Part shown: piece after piece, positions 49,579 to 61,958 of the stretch | Layout: every line of letters begins with the position of its first letter | How positions within the stretch are numbered: the stretch's first letter is position 1 | Assembly (NCBI GenBank): GCA_029449235.1 | Contig: JANATG010000001.1 | Location: forward strand, 310,001 to 374,000 | DNA length: 64,000 nt | DNA from: Linnemannia schmuckeri | Lineage: Eukaryota > Mortierellomycota > Mortierellomycetes > Mortierellales > Mortierellaceae | Direction of reading: 5' to 3' | Notes under the pieces: generated by a model | Databases searched by the model: none | Told to the model about the DNA's origin: nothing | What the model saw: only the letters and a program-made list of their open reading frames with translations | Made by a program: the position numbers and the translations under genes

Positions 49579-51289
49579 CTACTCGTCATGAACAGCGCGC
49601 AGCATGTTCTCGTGGGTCTTCGAATGAAGCGAGGACGCTTCCTCTTGGAGTTGGCGTGCCTGGCGGTGGATCCTTTCCCCGCGGTGGTTCAAGAGCTCTT
49701 GACGGTCTGTCAAAGTCTTTTCGACTGACGTGCGCAACTGCTCAACATCTCTATTGGAACCAGACGAGACAAAATTCTGATTTAGTTATTACTTTTCTTG
49801 ATACTCAAAAGCAGAGTCAGAAAGCTAACAGAAAATGTACACCCTTGACAACGCACAGAATAGCGTCCATCATGTCGTTCATCGAGCTCTGGAACACAGC
49901 TCCCAACTCTAACAGAAAAAAACACCAAGAGGAAGTGAAGATAATTAGAACAGACGAATTGCATGTCACGACTATATTTTAAGAAGACATTTTGAGTGTT
50001 GCAATGATAAGCTTGCGTTTGAGGCGGTCCCTAAAGGCACTGGAAGAGCGGGGCAGAGTGAAGGTATGGGTGTGATTGGGATGCTTAGACTCTTCAGCCG
50101 CCTGTTCGACGTTGTTCGAAGCTTGCTCGCCTGCAGCCGCCACACCTTGGCCTTGCTGAGGATCAACAGCCAGCTCGTCTCGAGGCTCGACACGGACGTT
50201 GTTACCGGCCACGTCCTGCCCCAGATCTTGCCCTTCGCTGAGCGTAACACTTCGTCCTGTCAGTTTCTTCGGTTGTGGATCCTCAAACAGTACCACTTCA
50301 TCGGGACCAGGCTCACTTATGATGTGATCCGGCGAACACATATCGGTGGCGCCGACATGCAGTGTAGGCGATTTCTGCTCGCTCAACTCCGAATCTCCGA
50401 AAGGAGTTTGAAGGCGCGTCGAGGGGCTACGTGTTGGAGACTCGTCCATGAAGAGTCTCTCAATCTCGTTGAGGGTATTCTGGGTCTGCGAAACGATTGA
50501 TCGAGTCGACATTGCGGGTGTCATCTCCTGGTTTGGCTGGTTGTTGTCCTTGCTCGTAGGTGAGAGTGTAAAGGCATCAACATTCTGATCAACTTGAAGC
50601 TCATACATCAGCCATGAATCAGCATCTGTCGAGTTTGATCTTGTTGGAGCTTGGTTACCCATGCTCAAATCCGAGTGAGAGTGTTTGCGCAGAGAGGCCT
50701 TGCCCTTGGCGTGAGCCTCGTGAGGGTGGAGGTGGTCGCTAGTCCTGTCTGTGTTATCGGAGCTCTCCACTCGACGACACTTTCTGGGCAAAGTGTCGGC
50801 AAATAGCTCATCGACATCGGGAAGCTCAAAGTTGTCATCGTCGTCATCATCATCACCGATGGTGGCAATAGAGGGCCTGCTTCCCAACTTGCCTCGACCT
50901 TGGCCTCCAGCTCCTCCATCTCCACTGTTACTCTTGCTGTTGTTGCTTCTTTTGGTGAGAAGAAGCTTCTCACTCTGACTCGGGTTAGTGGCGTCAGCCT
51001 CCAGCTCCTGACTGTGTCGGAGCATCGACGACGTGCTGAACATAAATGGCTTCTTGGTGGTAATGGCTGTGACTGAGGAATTGTTGGCAGAGATCATTCG
51101 CGCCTGACTGACTGCCTGGTCGAGCGTCGTGTTGCTGTTGTTGGCAGTGTACCGCTTGTGGAGGTCCGAGTGGGTGGTCCATGCTTTGCTCTCGTTGTTG
51201 ACGCTGCTGTTGCCAACCCCGCCCGAAGAGGGTTTGTTGCAGGAGCTTTGGACAGGGGCTTTGGCACGTTGGGGATGGACTCTTCGCAT
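49579..51289 (-). CDS. Unknown disordered protein with C-terminal coiled coil
   Basis: The first exon starts at ATG 51289 (MRRVHPQRAKAPVQS) and is open to TAA 49979 (436 codons). It is Ser/Asn/Asp-rich with an acidic patch (DDDDDDDNFELPDVDELFAD). Two further coding-like segments lie 3' on the same strand: 49908-49843 (LGAVFQSSMNDMMDAILCVV) and 49748-49579 (DVEQLRTSVEKTLTDRQELL.. then LQEEASSLHSKTHENM), a clear coiled coil ending in a stop. Using the weak GTGCCT donor after 50041 joins all three in phase for 494 aa. Otherwise the first frame ends at 49979 and the coiled coil belongs to another transcript. No family is recognised; an N-terminal disordered, C-terminal coiled-coil layout is common in adaptor proteins. 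Confidence 0.5.
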
Positions 51290-52126
51290 GAACGGAGATT
51301 TCTCTTGTCTGTGGAGGAGGAAGGAGAGTGTCTCGTGTGGGTGGGCTGTGGATGATTTGATTGTTCGTAGGCAAAGAAAGAACGGAGTTTTTTTTTTTTA
51401 AAAAAAAGAACCAAGGTAGGACGCCACCATTTTTGATGCTTCGCGAGATAGATCCGTTAATTCCTCGCAAGTGATGTCAGAGTTCAGGATTATTTCCCTG
51501 CACAATGGCCGACTCTCTCCCTCTCGCCCCCTCCCTCTGCCTTACTCCCTTGCTCGACGATTTTTTTTTTTTTCACCCACTTGGCTTTGCTTTTTTTTTT
51601 TTTCCTTACTTTTTTTTGCTTACGATCAAGGTATTGACCATGTGGCAACCTCTGTCTGTGTGCACTCTCCCCTTGGACAAGAGTCTCTGCTCATTGTCAA
51701 CTATGCGGTGGGGAACCACAGCCGACTCAACAACACAACAATAAACGTACGCATAAACAACAACAACAACAGCACCAGCAACAGCGCAACCACAGGAAAA
51801 AGAGCCAGCCCGACATCGGCCAATTCACAGAACCCTTCTACGACAACAGCGAAAGGCTCCATCTCGCTTTCGCTTTGGAAGCAAGCAAGTGTGGGGACGA
51901 CACTGGCAAAAAAATAACGATAAACAGCAACCAGCAGGTGCTCAGTACCAGGCTTTACCAACTCACGACCTGTACTCGCTAAGCAGCAAATAAAGCAGGC
52001 GGCCCTACCACAATCCAAGCCTTTTCCGCCTTTTTCACTTTAACTCATTCTTTAATTGTTGCTCATCGCCCCTAGAAAACGGAAACGAGAATACCCCCCG
52101 AAATCGTCCAATTAGAAGCATAAAAC
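51290..52126. other. Intergenic region and probable 4E-BP leader
   Basis: It separates the divergent coiled-coil and 4E-BP genes. It contains several T runs (51560-51620) and, from about 51720, CA- and CAA-rich sequence like other leaders in the window. No supported exon. Confidence 0.5.
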
Positions 52127-53975
52127 ATGTCAACCAACTCCAGAGCGATCCCCCTCCCAAGCAGACGTGCTGAGCCTGGCACGCCTATTCCTTTGGACTA
52201 TGGTACCACTCCTGGTGGAACCATCTATTCGAGCACCCCCGGAGGTAAATTCTATGTTTTGTCTTTTGGCCACTCCTACTGTCCAAACCTTCACAGCTAC
52301 ACTCTTTACTACCAGCCACACGACATGGAGCACAGAAAACTTCGGGAACCAGATACAGGATGTTGTCGATAACGGAGCAGCCAATATGGATCGTTCAGTT
52401 GGCCTTTTTTTTTATACTTTTGTGTGGATGGCGTGAAGGATTTGCAGTTTGATGCACGCCAGAGAGAGGATAATGCTACGTCGTCTTGACAATTTTTACA
52501 CTGGCATTATACGAGGGATCAACATCACTTGGAAAATAGAGACTACTCAAAAGTAACCCAGCCCAGTCTATGGATGGTTGCAGAGAAAGACACTTTACCA
52601 CCTTCTCCGTCCCTCCCTTGTGACATGGAACAATCGAAAAAAAATATGGTCAGGCTCAAGTCAGGTGGGGAGTGGATTCGGTCGGTCGAGTTTTGGACTG
52701 GATACACGGACACACCCACACAGACATATGCCAACCGGACTCGTTCAATTGAATCAGGAATACCCAGGATCACAGGAATTTATTTACTTTCTACGTTTTG
52801 CTATTTTGGTGGCTACTAGCCCTATATGCTCATAACTTTGGAGTTGTGCCTATTCGACTCTTCATCAAAAGGAGATTGTGGGAAAAAAGAGACAGAGACA
52901 AAACAAGACGAGATGCGCTCTTATCTCTGTCTGTGCAAGCATGGATACCACGAGGACTATGGGATCAGAATGAGAACGTTTTGTTTTTTTTTACTTGAGG
53001 GGTGACAAGGAGGATAGGGAAAGGGATTGGGACTTTGTGGAAAGGAGAAACAGAGGGGATGACGCAAAAAGAGTAAGGGGGGTGACGATGATGATGATGG
53101 TGGTGGTAGTAGTGACGGAGAAGGAAGGACATTCCTTGGTCTGTATTTACCTAAGTGAGCTGAAAGACATTACAGCGAAGGCAGGAGTGCGGTTACTTTT
53201 TTTTTCACCTTTTTTCTACATTACCTACTCCTCCTACATTTTCTTCTTCCCCTTCACATCGTCACAGCTTCGTGGAGAAAAGTGCGAAAGAAGAAAGAGT
53301 CAGAAGGGGGTGAGCAATTCGTCAAGGGGATTTCTACAGCAGCACACGATCGATTGACGACATTTGCCGCATAGGATAAGCGTTTCATATCATTTTCTTC
53401 TCTACTCGCAAGAAAAATGAACAACTCCTTCACCATTACACATTTCGCTTTTCTCGAATGCCCGATCGATAACTAACAACACCTCGATATTCTTTAAAAA
53501 AACAACATAGGCACTCGAATCATTTATGACCGTAACACGTTGTTGAGTCTCCGCAACTCGCCCTTGTCGCGCACTCCCCCCGCCAAGCTCGCCTTTGTTG
53601 CCGGAGTCACAGGCGCCAGCTTGCCCCACCAGGCCGGATCCATTCACAACCGCTCGCACCTCAACGTCGAGACCCACGACTCTGGTTCGGACGATGATTC
53701 TGATGAGGACTCCGACGACGAGAAGCGCAAGGCCGTCGCCAAGGCCCAGGAAGAGGAGGATGCCAAGGGTAAGCACACAGACGATTTTTATGTGGAATTT
53801 GGTGTGCTGTTAGCGGCATTTGTGGATTTTGGTGTTGAGACAATCAATGGTCAACGACCAATGAAATAACCCTTTTCATGTTTATCTTGAACTATTTGTG
53901 ATGGATATCTTAGCCCATGCGACCGCCTCCAAGGAGATCAAGGACGGACAGCTTTTCGACATGGATATGGAGTAA
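52127..53975 (+). CDS. eIF4E-binding protein (4E-BP), metazoan type
   Basis: Exons 52127-52244, 53511-53768 and 53914-53975 close in phase to give 145 aa. The protein has, in order: a RAIP motif near the N-terminus (SRAIP, residues 5-9); two TTPGGT/STPGG repeats around residues 26-40, with Thr-Pro sites equivalent to the TOR-phosphorylated ones; the canonical eIF4E-binding helix IIYDRNTLLSLRNSP (YxxxxL-phi); a TPP site; a conserved-looking AGVTG stretch; an acidic Ser/Asp block; and a C-terminal FDMDME that matches the TOS motif. By family it competes with eIF4G for eIF4E and is inactivated by TORC1 phosphorylation. Human 4E-BP1 is 118 residues. Intron 1 is 1266 bp, unusually long here; intron 2 is 145 bp. 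Ascomycete yeasts have unrelated 4E-BPs (Caf20, Eap1), so this ortholog is notable. Confidence 0.92.
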
Positions 53976-54651
53976 AGAGCAAAAGAGATAGATCCCAAAA
54001 TGCTCTTCGGCCATCTCTCAACGCTCCTACTCGATCATTGATCGGCGGATTCATAAATTCCTCTCTTTAAAAATCAACAAAAAAAAAAACAAGGACTTTC
54101 TGCCCCCTTTCCCCGCCTCGCCTCGTTCTCGACATATGTTTTTTTAGACCTCCGGATGACAAAAAATAAAGAAGACCCTCCAATATCTTGATTGTAAATA
54201 ACCTCGTCCTTACGGAACAAAAAAATAATAATAATCATAACAAGCTTTATTCATCTTTGGGACACAAAACATAGGTGAAACAAGTACAATGGAATAACAT
54301 GAAAGTGGATGGAGGTGTTTGTTGGCAAAGGGGGTTTCCAGTCGGATCGTCTCTTTTTTAATCGTACAACACAGGAGGAATGAGCAAACAAAAAGAAAAA
54401 GAAAAAAAAGAAAATAGCTGAAAAAAAATTGTAAAAAAGCTTTGGTTTGAAGAGGAGAGATTATGCTATTTGAAAGGAAGAAAATACTACATGACGGAGA
54501 AGGGAAGGGATGAACTTGTTGGTGGTGGGTCATTCAGTGGAGCTGGAATGGTACGTAAAAGTAAAAGAAAAGCGACAGAGAAAAAACAAAGCTAAAACAC
54601 GAAACAAAAAAGAAGTCCTATTATACAAAAGGGAAAGGGAGTAAGCTGGGC
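53976..54651. other. Convergent 3' region between 4E-BP and Mub1/SamB genes
   Basis: AT-rich trailer for both genes with A and T runs. AATAAA lies at about 54166 on the plus strand. No coding signal is seen. Confidence 0.6.
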
Positions 54652-57636
54652 CTAAGGTGCAGTGGGTGCATCCTTGGCCATATGACGAGAGTAAGACCAC
54701 TCATCACCGTGCTGAAGGACCTGCTGGTTAGGGAGATCCGAAGACGATCCATGGTGGCCATGGCTAGACGACGATGACGAGGAAGGAGTCGACTGCTCAG
54801 GGGACATGAGCTTTCGAACCTTGAAGTCCCTCAGACTCGACGTCGATTCCGACTTTACCAAGTCCATTCGATTGCCATTCGCGGCAATCGACGACGACGA
54901 CGATCCTAACGAAGATCCGGCAGAAAAACGGCTTTCGACAGGCGAGACGGGAAGAGGGCCCGATATCTCGGTAGATGAAAGCGACATTGTTGTCGACAGC
55001 GTCGACAAGTCCTGCGTCAACATGGGGACCGATAAACTCGAAGTCGAGTGTGAGCCCGGCTCAAGCATAGAGGGATCGTCATCGTCCGAGTCAAGGTCTG
55101 ATCGGCGTCTTGACGTTCCCTGTCTGTGAGTCTCCGTTTCACGTCCAGACCGGGAAGCACCAGTCGACTGGGGCACGGGGCGGTAGAGAGGCTGTTGACT
55201 CTGAGAAGGCATGGCCAAGGGCATTACAGGAGCGCGGCCTGGGGCGGGTCGACCAGCGACATTGTTGGGGCCGGACGATGATCCTTGAGCGCCACTACGA
55301 AGCAGTTCTTGCTGTCGTTGGTATCGGGCAAAGTGTTCTCTAGCGTGGAACGAGAATTGGCGCTTGGCCTCGGCTTGGTTGTGGGGAGGGAAATATTGCT
55401 GGAACTGAGCATGCAAATGCTGGGCGAGCTCGTTGTGCTGACCAGGGTGAAGAGCCACCTGCTGGACAAAACGCTGGGCAAGCTGCTCAGGGGTGGGTGA
55501 GTCCAGGGAGATACCAAGGTGAGGGGTAAGCTCCGTGCGAGGTGTGGGCATGAGAGGAGCCGTCGATGGATGGGGCGTGCTCATGGATCGCTGGGGTGCC
55601 CGATGAAGGTGATGTTGAGCGATAGGACTGGGACCAGCTTGGCCAGGCATTATCTGCTGTGGATTGAACGGACGGCGTTCAACAGGGGCGGCTTGGTGAG
55701 GGTGCCTCTCCATGGACTGCATGGGCTCGGGAGAATCTTGGAGATGGCGAGGAGGAGCCTGCTGGTGACTCCGCTCAGACTGCTGCTGCTGCTGGGGATA
55801 CTGTAATTGAAGATGCTGTGATGGCTGCTGACGCTGATATGGCTGCTGTTGGTGCTGCTGATATGGCTGAGAAGGATGCTGAGGTGCCAAGTGTTGAGGC
55901 AAGGGGGGTTGCTGTGGCTGAGGCTGACGGACCTGAGGGAGCATCGTTGAGTGCCGCGCCTGTTGCTGTGCCTGCTGTGACTGTGGATGAAGCTGTGGCA
56001 AACGCTGCTGTGATGGTCCCTCCTGTGGCTGTTGCTGATATTGTTGCTGCTGTATCGTTTGCGCCTGCAGCTGGTGTTGAGATGAAGTGCCAGGACGGCT
56101 TGTCGAAGGCGCCATCAATTGACTGTAGGGCGAGGGAGTGGTCGAAGAAGATGCTGCGGGGTTCAGCTGGTGAGCAGGGGCATGTTGGTGGTGATGATGT
56201 TGCTGCATCCGGCTGACGTGATGGCCGTGGTTGCTTCCGCCGTCGCCTCCGCCAATCATCCGTGCGCCATTGGCTCCTGTAGCGGCGAGTGAGGCCAAAC
56301 CATTGTTCTCCAAGAGATTGGGATTGCCATCGGGTTGATCCTGAAGGTCCGCTGGTGGAGGTGGTGGTGGTGGAGCTGGGGGCAAGTCTGTGCCAAACGA
56401 AGTCGAAACCCCCATTGTCTCCGCCTTTTTCTCGATACACCACCAGCGATGGCCCTCGTTCCAGGCCTTGCTCTGGCACTGCTTGCTGCAGTATTTGGCC
56501 TTGCGACAGCGGCGACACTTTGCAAACTCCCGGGGCTTGGTCTCCCACTTGCCGCAACCAGTGTAGGCACATTGACGAATGCCCTTCCTTGTGTCGTCCT
56601 TACGGCAAGCATTTCGCATAATTACGCCTGCCCAGTATTGAATCTCCAGTGGGTGCATCGTCCTGTGGGTAAACTTTTCCACAATCGCAAAGACATTGGA
56701 GCCAGACTCGGTGTGGAAAGATGAACGCAGTGAAGGGTACTTTGAGAGGTAGGCAAGAAGCTGGAGAGAATGCAAGATATCATCCTCGCGGTAGAAGAAC
56801 TGTTGTGGTCGTGCCTCGCCTGTAGCACCGTCCTGCGCTATTGACCGTCCATCCTCGAGATGGGATGCATCTTGGGCGGCCTGTCCGGCTTCGGGAACGC
56901 TGTGTGGGTAATGAACTGGGTGTTGCGCCGAAGGGACTGTGGGAAGATTGGCTGTAGAGGGTGCGATGGACCCTGTAGTAACTGATGTGGATGTGGATGC
57001 CAAGGAAGGCGCAGTGATGGAGGCGGAAGAGTGTGCGGAGGAAGATGAGTCGTTGGAGTTGTCCAAGCCGGAATCTTGCTGGAGGTGCCTTGTTTCTTCG
57101 GTCATAGGACCGCCAAAAGGTTGGGTGGTCGTCGAGTGGGTCTGAGTTAGCATGGGAGCATTGGTATCACCATCGGTGATAAGGGGCTGTGATTGTTGTT
57201 GTGCTGCCTCTGCTCTGCGCAAAAGCCGCCGCCGCTCATTTTCGTCGCTGACAGACTTGAGGACAGCAAAGAAGCTCTCGAGGACGTTGACGATCACGGG
57301 GACCATTCCTGCTTGGACGACTCGCTTACGAATGTGTTCTGTCCCCCTGACTCCGATGTTGACGACGCACTGGAAGGCGAGAGTCCATTTGAGGCCGTTC
57401 TTACGATCGTTGACTTTAGTGTTTTTGAGGATGGTAACAAGACGTTCAAGTCCTCCGTCACGAGTGATATATTCTCGGATGGTGGGAGTTGAGCCGGTGA
57501 GGTAGGCGAGGTTGGTAAGAGTGTTGATGATGGGAATATAGTCTGTACAGTCCAGTGCACGTCTGTCGTATATGGAACTTGTGATACAGATGGCGGCTCT
57601 GTTCTGTCCTGGAAATGAAAAATTGGGTTCCCTCAT
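54652..57636 (-). CDS. Mub1/SamB-like MYND zinc-finger protein
   Basis: A single uninterrupted frame of 994 aa starting at ATG 57636. The N-terminal MREPNFSFPGQNRAAICITS, YDRRALDCTDYIPIINTLTNLAYLTGST and ALAFQCVVNIGVRG-like segments match the Mub1/SamB armadillo-like region. A second conserved block (HSLQLLAYLSKYPSLRSSF, HPLEIQYWAGVIMRNACRKDD) runs into a MYND finger (CAYTGCGKW..KCRRCRKAKYCSKQCQSKAW..HRWWC) with all zinc ligands. The remaining ~550 residues are low in complexity: a long Gln/His/Pro tract (about 56200-55700), then Ser-rich. By family, yeast Mub1 partners the E3 Ubr2 to degrade Rpn4, and Aspergillus SamB affects septation and conidiation. The lack of introns contrasts with its neighbours. 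Confidence 0.95.
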   Translation of the reverse strand: MREPNFSFPGQNRAAICITSSIYDRRALDCTDYIPIINTLTNLAYLTGSTPTIREYITRDGGLERLVTILKNTKVNDRKNGLKWTLAFQCVVNIGVRGTEHIRKRVVQAGMVPVIVNVLESFFAVLKSVSDENERRRLLRRAEAAQQQSQPLITDGDTNAPMLTQTHSTTTQPFGGPMTEETRHLQQDSGLDNSNDSSSSAHSSASITAPSLASTSTSVTTGSIAPSTANLPTVPSAQHPVHYPHSVPEAGQAAQDASHLEDGRSIAQDGATGEARPQQFFYREDDILHSLQLLAYLSKYPSLRSSFHTESGSNVFAIVEKFTHRTMHPLEIQYWAGVIMRNACRKDDTRKGIRQCAYTGCGKWETKPREFAKCRRCRKAKYCSKQCQSKAWNEGHRWWCIEKKAETMGVSTSFGTDLPPAPPPPPPPADLQDQPDGNPNLLENNGLASLAATGANGARMIGGGDGGSNHGHHVSRMQQHHHHQHAPAHQLNPAASSSTTPSPYSQLMAPSTSRPGTSSQHQLQAQTIQQQQYQQQPQEGPSQQRLPQLHPQSQQAQQQARHSTMLPQVRQPQPQQPPLPQHLAPQHPSQPYQQHQQQPYQRQQPSQHLQLQYPQQQQQSERSHQQAPPRHLQDSPEPMQSMERHPHQAAPVERRPFNPQQIMPGQAGPSPIAQHHLHRAPQRSMSTPHPSTAPLMPTPRTELTPHLGISLDSPTPEQLAQRFVQQVALHPGQHNELAQHLHAQFQQYFPPHNQAEAKRQFSFHAREHFARYQRQQELLRSGAQGSSSGPNNVAGRPAPGRAPVMPLAMPSQSQQPLYRPVPQSTGASRSGRETETHRQGTSRRRSDLDSDDDDPSMLEPGSHSTSSLSVPMLTQDLSTLSTTMSLSSTEISGPLPVSPVESRFSAGSSLGSSSSSIAANGNRMDLVKSESTSSLRDFKVRKLMSPEQSTPSSSSSSSHGHHGSSSDLPNQQVLQHGDEWSYSRHMAKDAPTAP

Positions 57637-60600
57637 CGTTTACTAAGAGGGAGGATTGGAAGGAGGAGAAAAGTGGAATCAACAAAGGAAAGGGAGAAGG
57701 AAAAATATTGGTTAGGAGAGTTGTTGGACTAGCTACTTATTTTTTTTTTTTTTTTCTGTGGGAGGATGGCTATTGTTTGGTAGGGGAAAGACTTTGCGTC
57801 CTGCAGTGAGAAAAGAGAAAGGAGGCAAAAGAGAGAGAGGTGTCTTACAAGGTATGGGGCGCAACGAGGAGGGTGTGTGTGTTTGTGTGAAGGTGATGAT
57901 ATGAGAGGAGACTTGTCCGTATAGGAGTGTTTATATGTTGTTGTTATATGAGCGGGTAAGGGGCCAAGGAGTGCTCCAAGGAGAGAGAGGGCTTGACGGG
58001 GGATTGGAGAAGAAGGGGCTTTGTAGAGAGAGAGGGAGCGAGATTGGGGAGCAAGAGGCCAGAAGGGAACGAGAGCGTGGTCGGCTGTGTGGCGATGAGA
58101 AGAGAGAACGAGAGTAGAGTGGGGAGTGTGTGAGTTGCGAAGTCGTTGCGAATGAGTGACGAGAAAAGGTCGTTGTTGTAAAGAGAAGAAGGGTTTATTG
58201 ACGTTGACAAGTCGTGGTGGTGGAGAACAAAGAAGACAGGGAAGAAGGAGTAAAAGGGCGGAAAAGGAAAAACAATAAAAATGAAAAAGAGAAGAAAAGA
58301 GAAAAGAAAGGGATGTCATATCACGTATTAAAAAAAAAAATCGGCCAAGACAAGACTGGCAGCAGATAAACAAGATTCAGAGTAAACAAGTGTCGGACTG
58401 ACGAGGCACAAAAGAGAGATGATGATAAAATACACGATCGCATTTCAAATTTAGAAAAAAAAAAGGGGAGGGGGCCAGAGAGAGGTCGACACACACACAC
58501 ACACATAAAACATGGAAATGACGGAAACCTGATATGTGCACAGCCCACTCAATCATCAAACATGCAAAGCAAAAGGCTAAAACATGTTTTACTTTACTTT
58601 CTTTATGTCCTTTTTTTTCCCTAGCACAAAAAAAATCATATCGTCAAATTTAACTTAACTTTTTTCCTTATTTTCTTTTCTTTTCTCACCACTGCAGCAT
58701 TTCCTTCGTCTCTTTCTCTTCCTTTCTCTCTTTCTCTCTCTTTATCTTATTCTCATTCTCATTCTTCTCTTGGATCCCCTCCCCCTTTCGCAGCCTGCCT
58801 GCATGTGCCATGAGAGGATGGTGATGGTGATAGTGACGATGATGGGTACATATAGGAGGAATGATGGGGTTTTCTTCTGTATTTTTGAATGTTTGGTATG
58901 GCATGGATGCAATGATTGTCCCTTTGGATTTTCGAGCCAGTTCTCTCTCTTTCACTCTCTCCATGTGCCATTTGCCGGGTAGCAAATGGTTTGGTTGAAG
59001 GAGAAGAAAATGACCCCTCAAATGGGCGGAGTGCACACACATATTCACACATATACCCACACATTAATCGAAATCATTTTCATCACCACTGTCACCGTCA
59101 TCTTGTTTGTCTTTCTATTGTCCCTCTTCTTTCCTTAATTATCCCTAGCACCTACCACCTACCACCATATGAAATAATTCATTGTTGGTATCATTGGTTC
59201 CGTATGCACACCACAACCCTGTCACTTCTCAAGCCCAAGCCCGTCTGGATATAAATTACCTGCTGTGTAGTTGACCTCAAAAAGATAAAAATAACATCAC
59301 ATCCACTCTTGTCCCGTGTTAATTAAATATGCTTATGAAGAGGTCGCGTCCAATTTCAAAAACACGAATCCTTGCACTTCCCACCTTCACAATCCTTACT
59401 TTGTAACCCTTGGCCAATCACAGCCAAAAAGCAAAAAGACCCTGGAACATTGACCTCCACCAGGGGTGTAAGCAAGGGATGCCAAGGGAAAGGAGAGTAT
59501 AACATGCTGGCGTGTCCAAAGCGGACAAATAGATACTAATCACAGATACACAAAATAAAAAAAAGTAGCCTAAAAACACGAAGAGCATCCCAATGCTACA
59601 CGGACACGCCGTGTGTGAATAGTCGCTGTTCGAACATGAAAATCATGAAAAGAGTCGACGCTCAAAAAAATGAAGACATTGACAGCAGAGACAAGCCATC
59701 AAAAGGGAGAACACAATCAACAAACAGTAAGAAAGGAAAAGAGTCAGAAGTAGTCCACTAGAGTGGTAGTGTATGAGTGTGTGTGTGCGCGCATTGGCGA
59801 CCCGTGGGTGGATGACAAGAGCAATTGAGAGAGATATAGAAAAAGGGATGTGGCGCAACCATATGCAAGTTTGTTCAATGGCCCTAGTTTGTCTGGTCGG
59901 TCAACATGGGTCTTTTATCCATCGCCCCTTTGCGTCCAAGACCAAGACCAAGAACGACGCAGAGCAAAGGAAAGAAAATATAATAAAACATGCGGCATCG
60001 GGAAAAAAAAAAAGAAGCGAAAATGGAGCACTGCCCAATCAACAGTAACAACAAACACATCGACCATGACACACAAGCAGAGCAGTAGGTGTCAGGGAGT
60101 AAAGGAGTAAGGGAGTAAGGGAAAGGGAAAGGGAAAAGACGCCTCTTGTTCAGCTTGGACCCCAAACAATCATGACCTTTTTTGCACCACCACCTAACAC
60201 TATCCCCTCCACGGCGGTCAGTCCATAATTCTTTTAAAAAGGGTATATTTAACGTGACAACTGCAGCAACAATAAAAAAAACAAGTTGGACTTTGATGAC
60301 AATGGTCAAAACACAAACAAAAATGTGCGTATGTGATTGTGTGGTAGTGCTTGGAAGAAAAGCAGCAGTGTGTATTTTGGTTTCGTTGTTTGTCGGCTGT
60401 GTATGGAGATGTATGTGTGGATGTATGGATTAAGATATAGGGGACGGAAACACAAAACAGAGAGGGAGGGAAGGGGGGAGATAGGAGGATACGAAGGGAG
60501 GAAAGAACTGTAGTATTCTTTTGTTACTGCTTGCAAATGCGTGTATTGCAAAGGGGAAACAGAATGAGGCGGTGTTCCGACAGAAAAGGGGAAGGGAAGA

Positions 60601-61958
60601 ACACAGGGCCGAAAGAGGAGAGTCAGACGAAGGGAGGAAGAGTGGAACGACGGAAGGAGGAGGAAGAGAGAGGTAGTTGCAGTCCTTACCTACTATGTTT
60701 GTTTGGCTGCTGTTAATCGCGGAACAAAAGAGAGGCAAAAGAAGGAAATGAGATTCAGGGTTGACCAAATGGAAAAAATAATAAGAAAAAAGAAAAAAGA
60801 CGCGTTATTGGATGTGGACGTGTGAGTAGGAGTAAGAGAATAATGAGGCTGTGTCTGAGAAGGATTAGTCAAAAATGAAGGGAGAGAACAGTGGGCAGTA
60901 ATGGAGTCGAGTAGGAGGAAGGTGAATGGGAGTAAGTGAGACAAAGGAGTAGGTAAGGTAAGGAGGGGTAAAGAAGAAGGTGAGTGGGTGAATGTATATG
61001 TGTGGAGGGGTGGAGTGGAGTGGAGAGAATTGATTGGAGAGGTAGGAGATAGGAGGTAGGAGTGAGGAGTGACGATGGTGGCGGTGGAAATGAGGAGAAT
61101 GAAAGGAAAGGAGCTTAGTAGGTGATGGTGATGCACAAAGAGAGTGGTCGAGGAGGTCGAGTGAGGGGTACAAGTCGGTGGCACCAGTGAGGGAAAGGCA
61201 AAAAAGAAGGAGACGAACAGAACAGAAAGTGAGAGGAGGAGGAGAGGAAAAGAGAAGAGAAAAAGAGGAGAAAGAGGAGAAAGAGGAAGAATGAAGCTTT
61301 GGCTTGACTTTTAAAAATGACGAGCGGGATGTAAAGCAAAGGTTGAAGGGCGGAAGAAAGACGAAAGAATGGAAGAAAAGGCGGCGTGGCGGAAGTAAAC
61401 TAAAATTGACTTAGAGCTTGCTTTGCTTTCTTGTCTTGCCTTTGTGCTGATGGTTTTATTTTTACGTTTAAAGAGTTGATGGAACAAAGGCGGTAAAAAA
61501 AAAAAAAAAAAAAGGCTAAAGGAAAGGAAAAACAAGAAACGAAGTAGAGAAGGGAACGCAACAAGTCAAAAAGAAATGAGTGAAAGGACGCAAAGCAAAC
61601 GAAAGTGGCAGTGAAAAAAAAAAAAAAAAAAAAAAAAAATAACAATAGGATATGCACGATCAAAAAGATACAAAAAAGCGAGGAGACGCATCACATCAAA
61701 AAACGAATTCAATACGATGAGGGACATGGCACAGATGGATGTAAAAGATGCAGACCCGAGAGAGAGGGGTGGAAGGGGAAAGGAAAGGGAAGGGGTGGGT
61801 GGACAACAACAAGGGATAGATGCAAGGATACGATATGCAATGTTCATGATGCATGGGGTATACACAAAAACAAAAAAGAGACATGCCTCAAGGGGATGGA
61901 GCTCATGAGACGTGAATGGACTACGTGTTCAACTACTTTAGAGTCTCCCTGCACCTGA
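57637..61958. other. 4.3-kb low-complexity intergenic region
   Basis: 57637-58330 is GA-rich on the plus strand (CT-rich on the minus), probably the leader and promoter of the SamB-like gene. Beyond it are T/C-rich blocks (58560-58760), GA-rich blocks (60430-61280) and A runs (61497-61514, 61615-61639). No supported exon or RNA gene was found. Confidence 0.55.

Noticed and set aside
55775..56572. 265-codon antisense-type frame in the same strand region as the MYND gene
   Set aside because: Out-of-frame reading of the Gln/His/Pro-rich part of the SamB-like protein; Ala/Ser/Thr-rich artefact.
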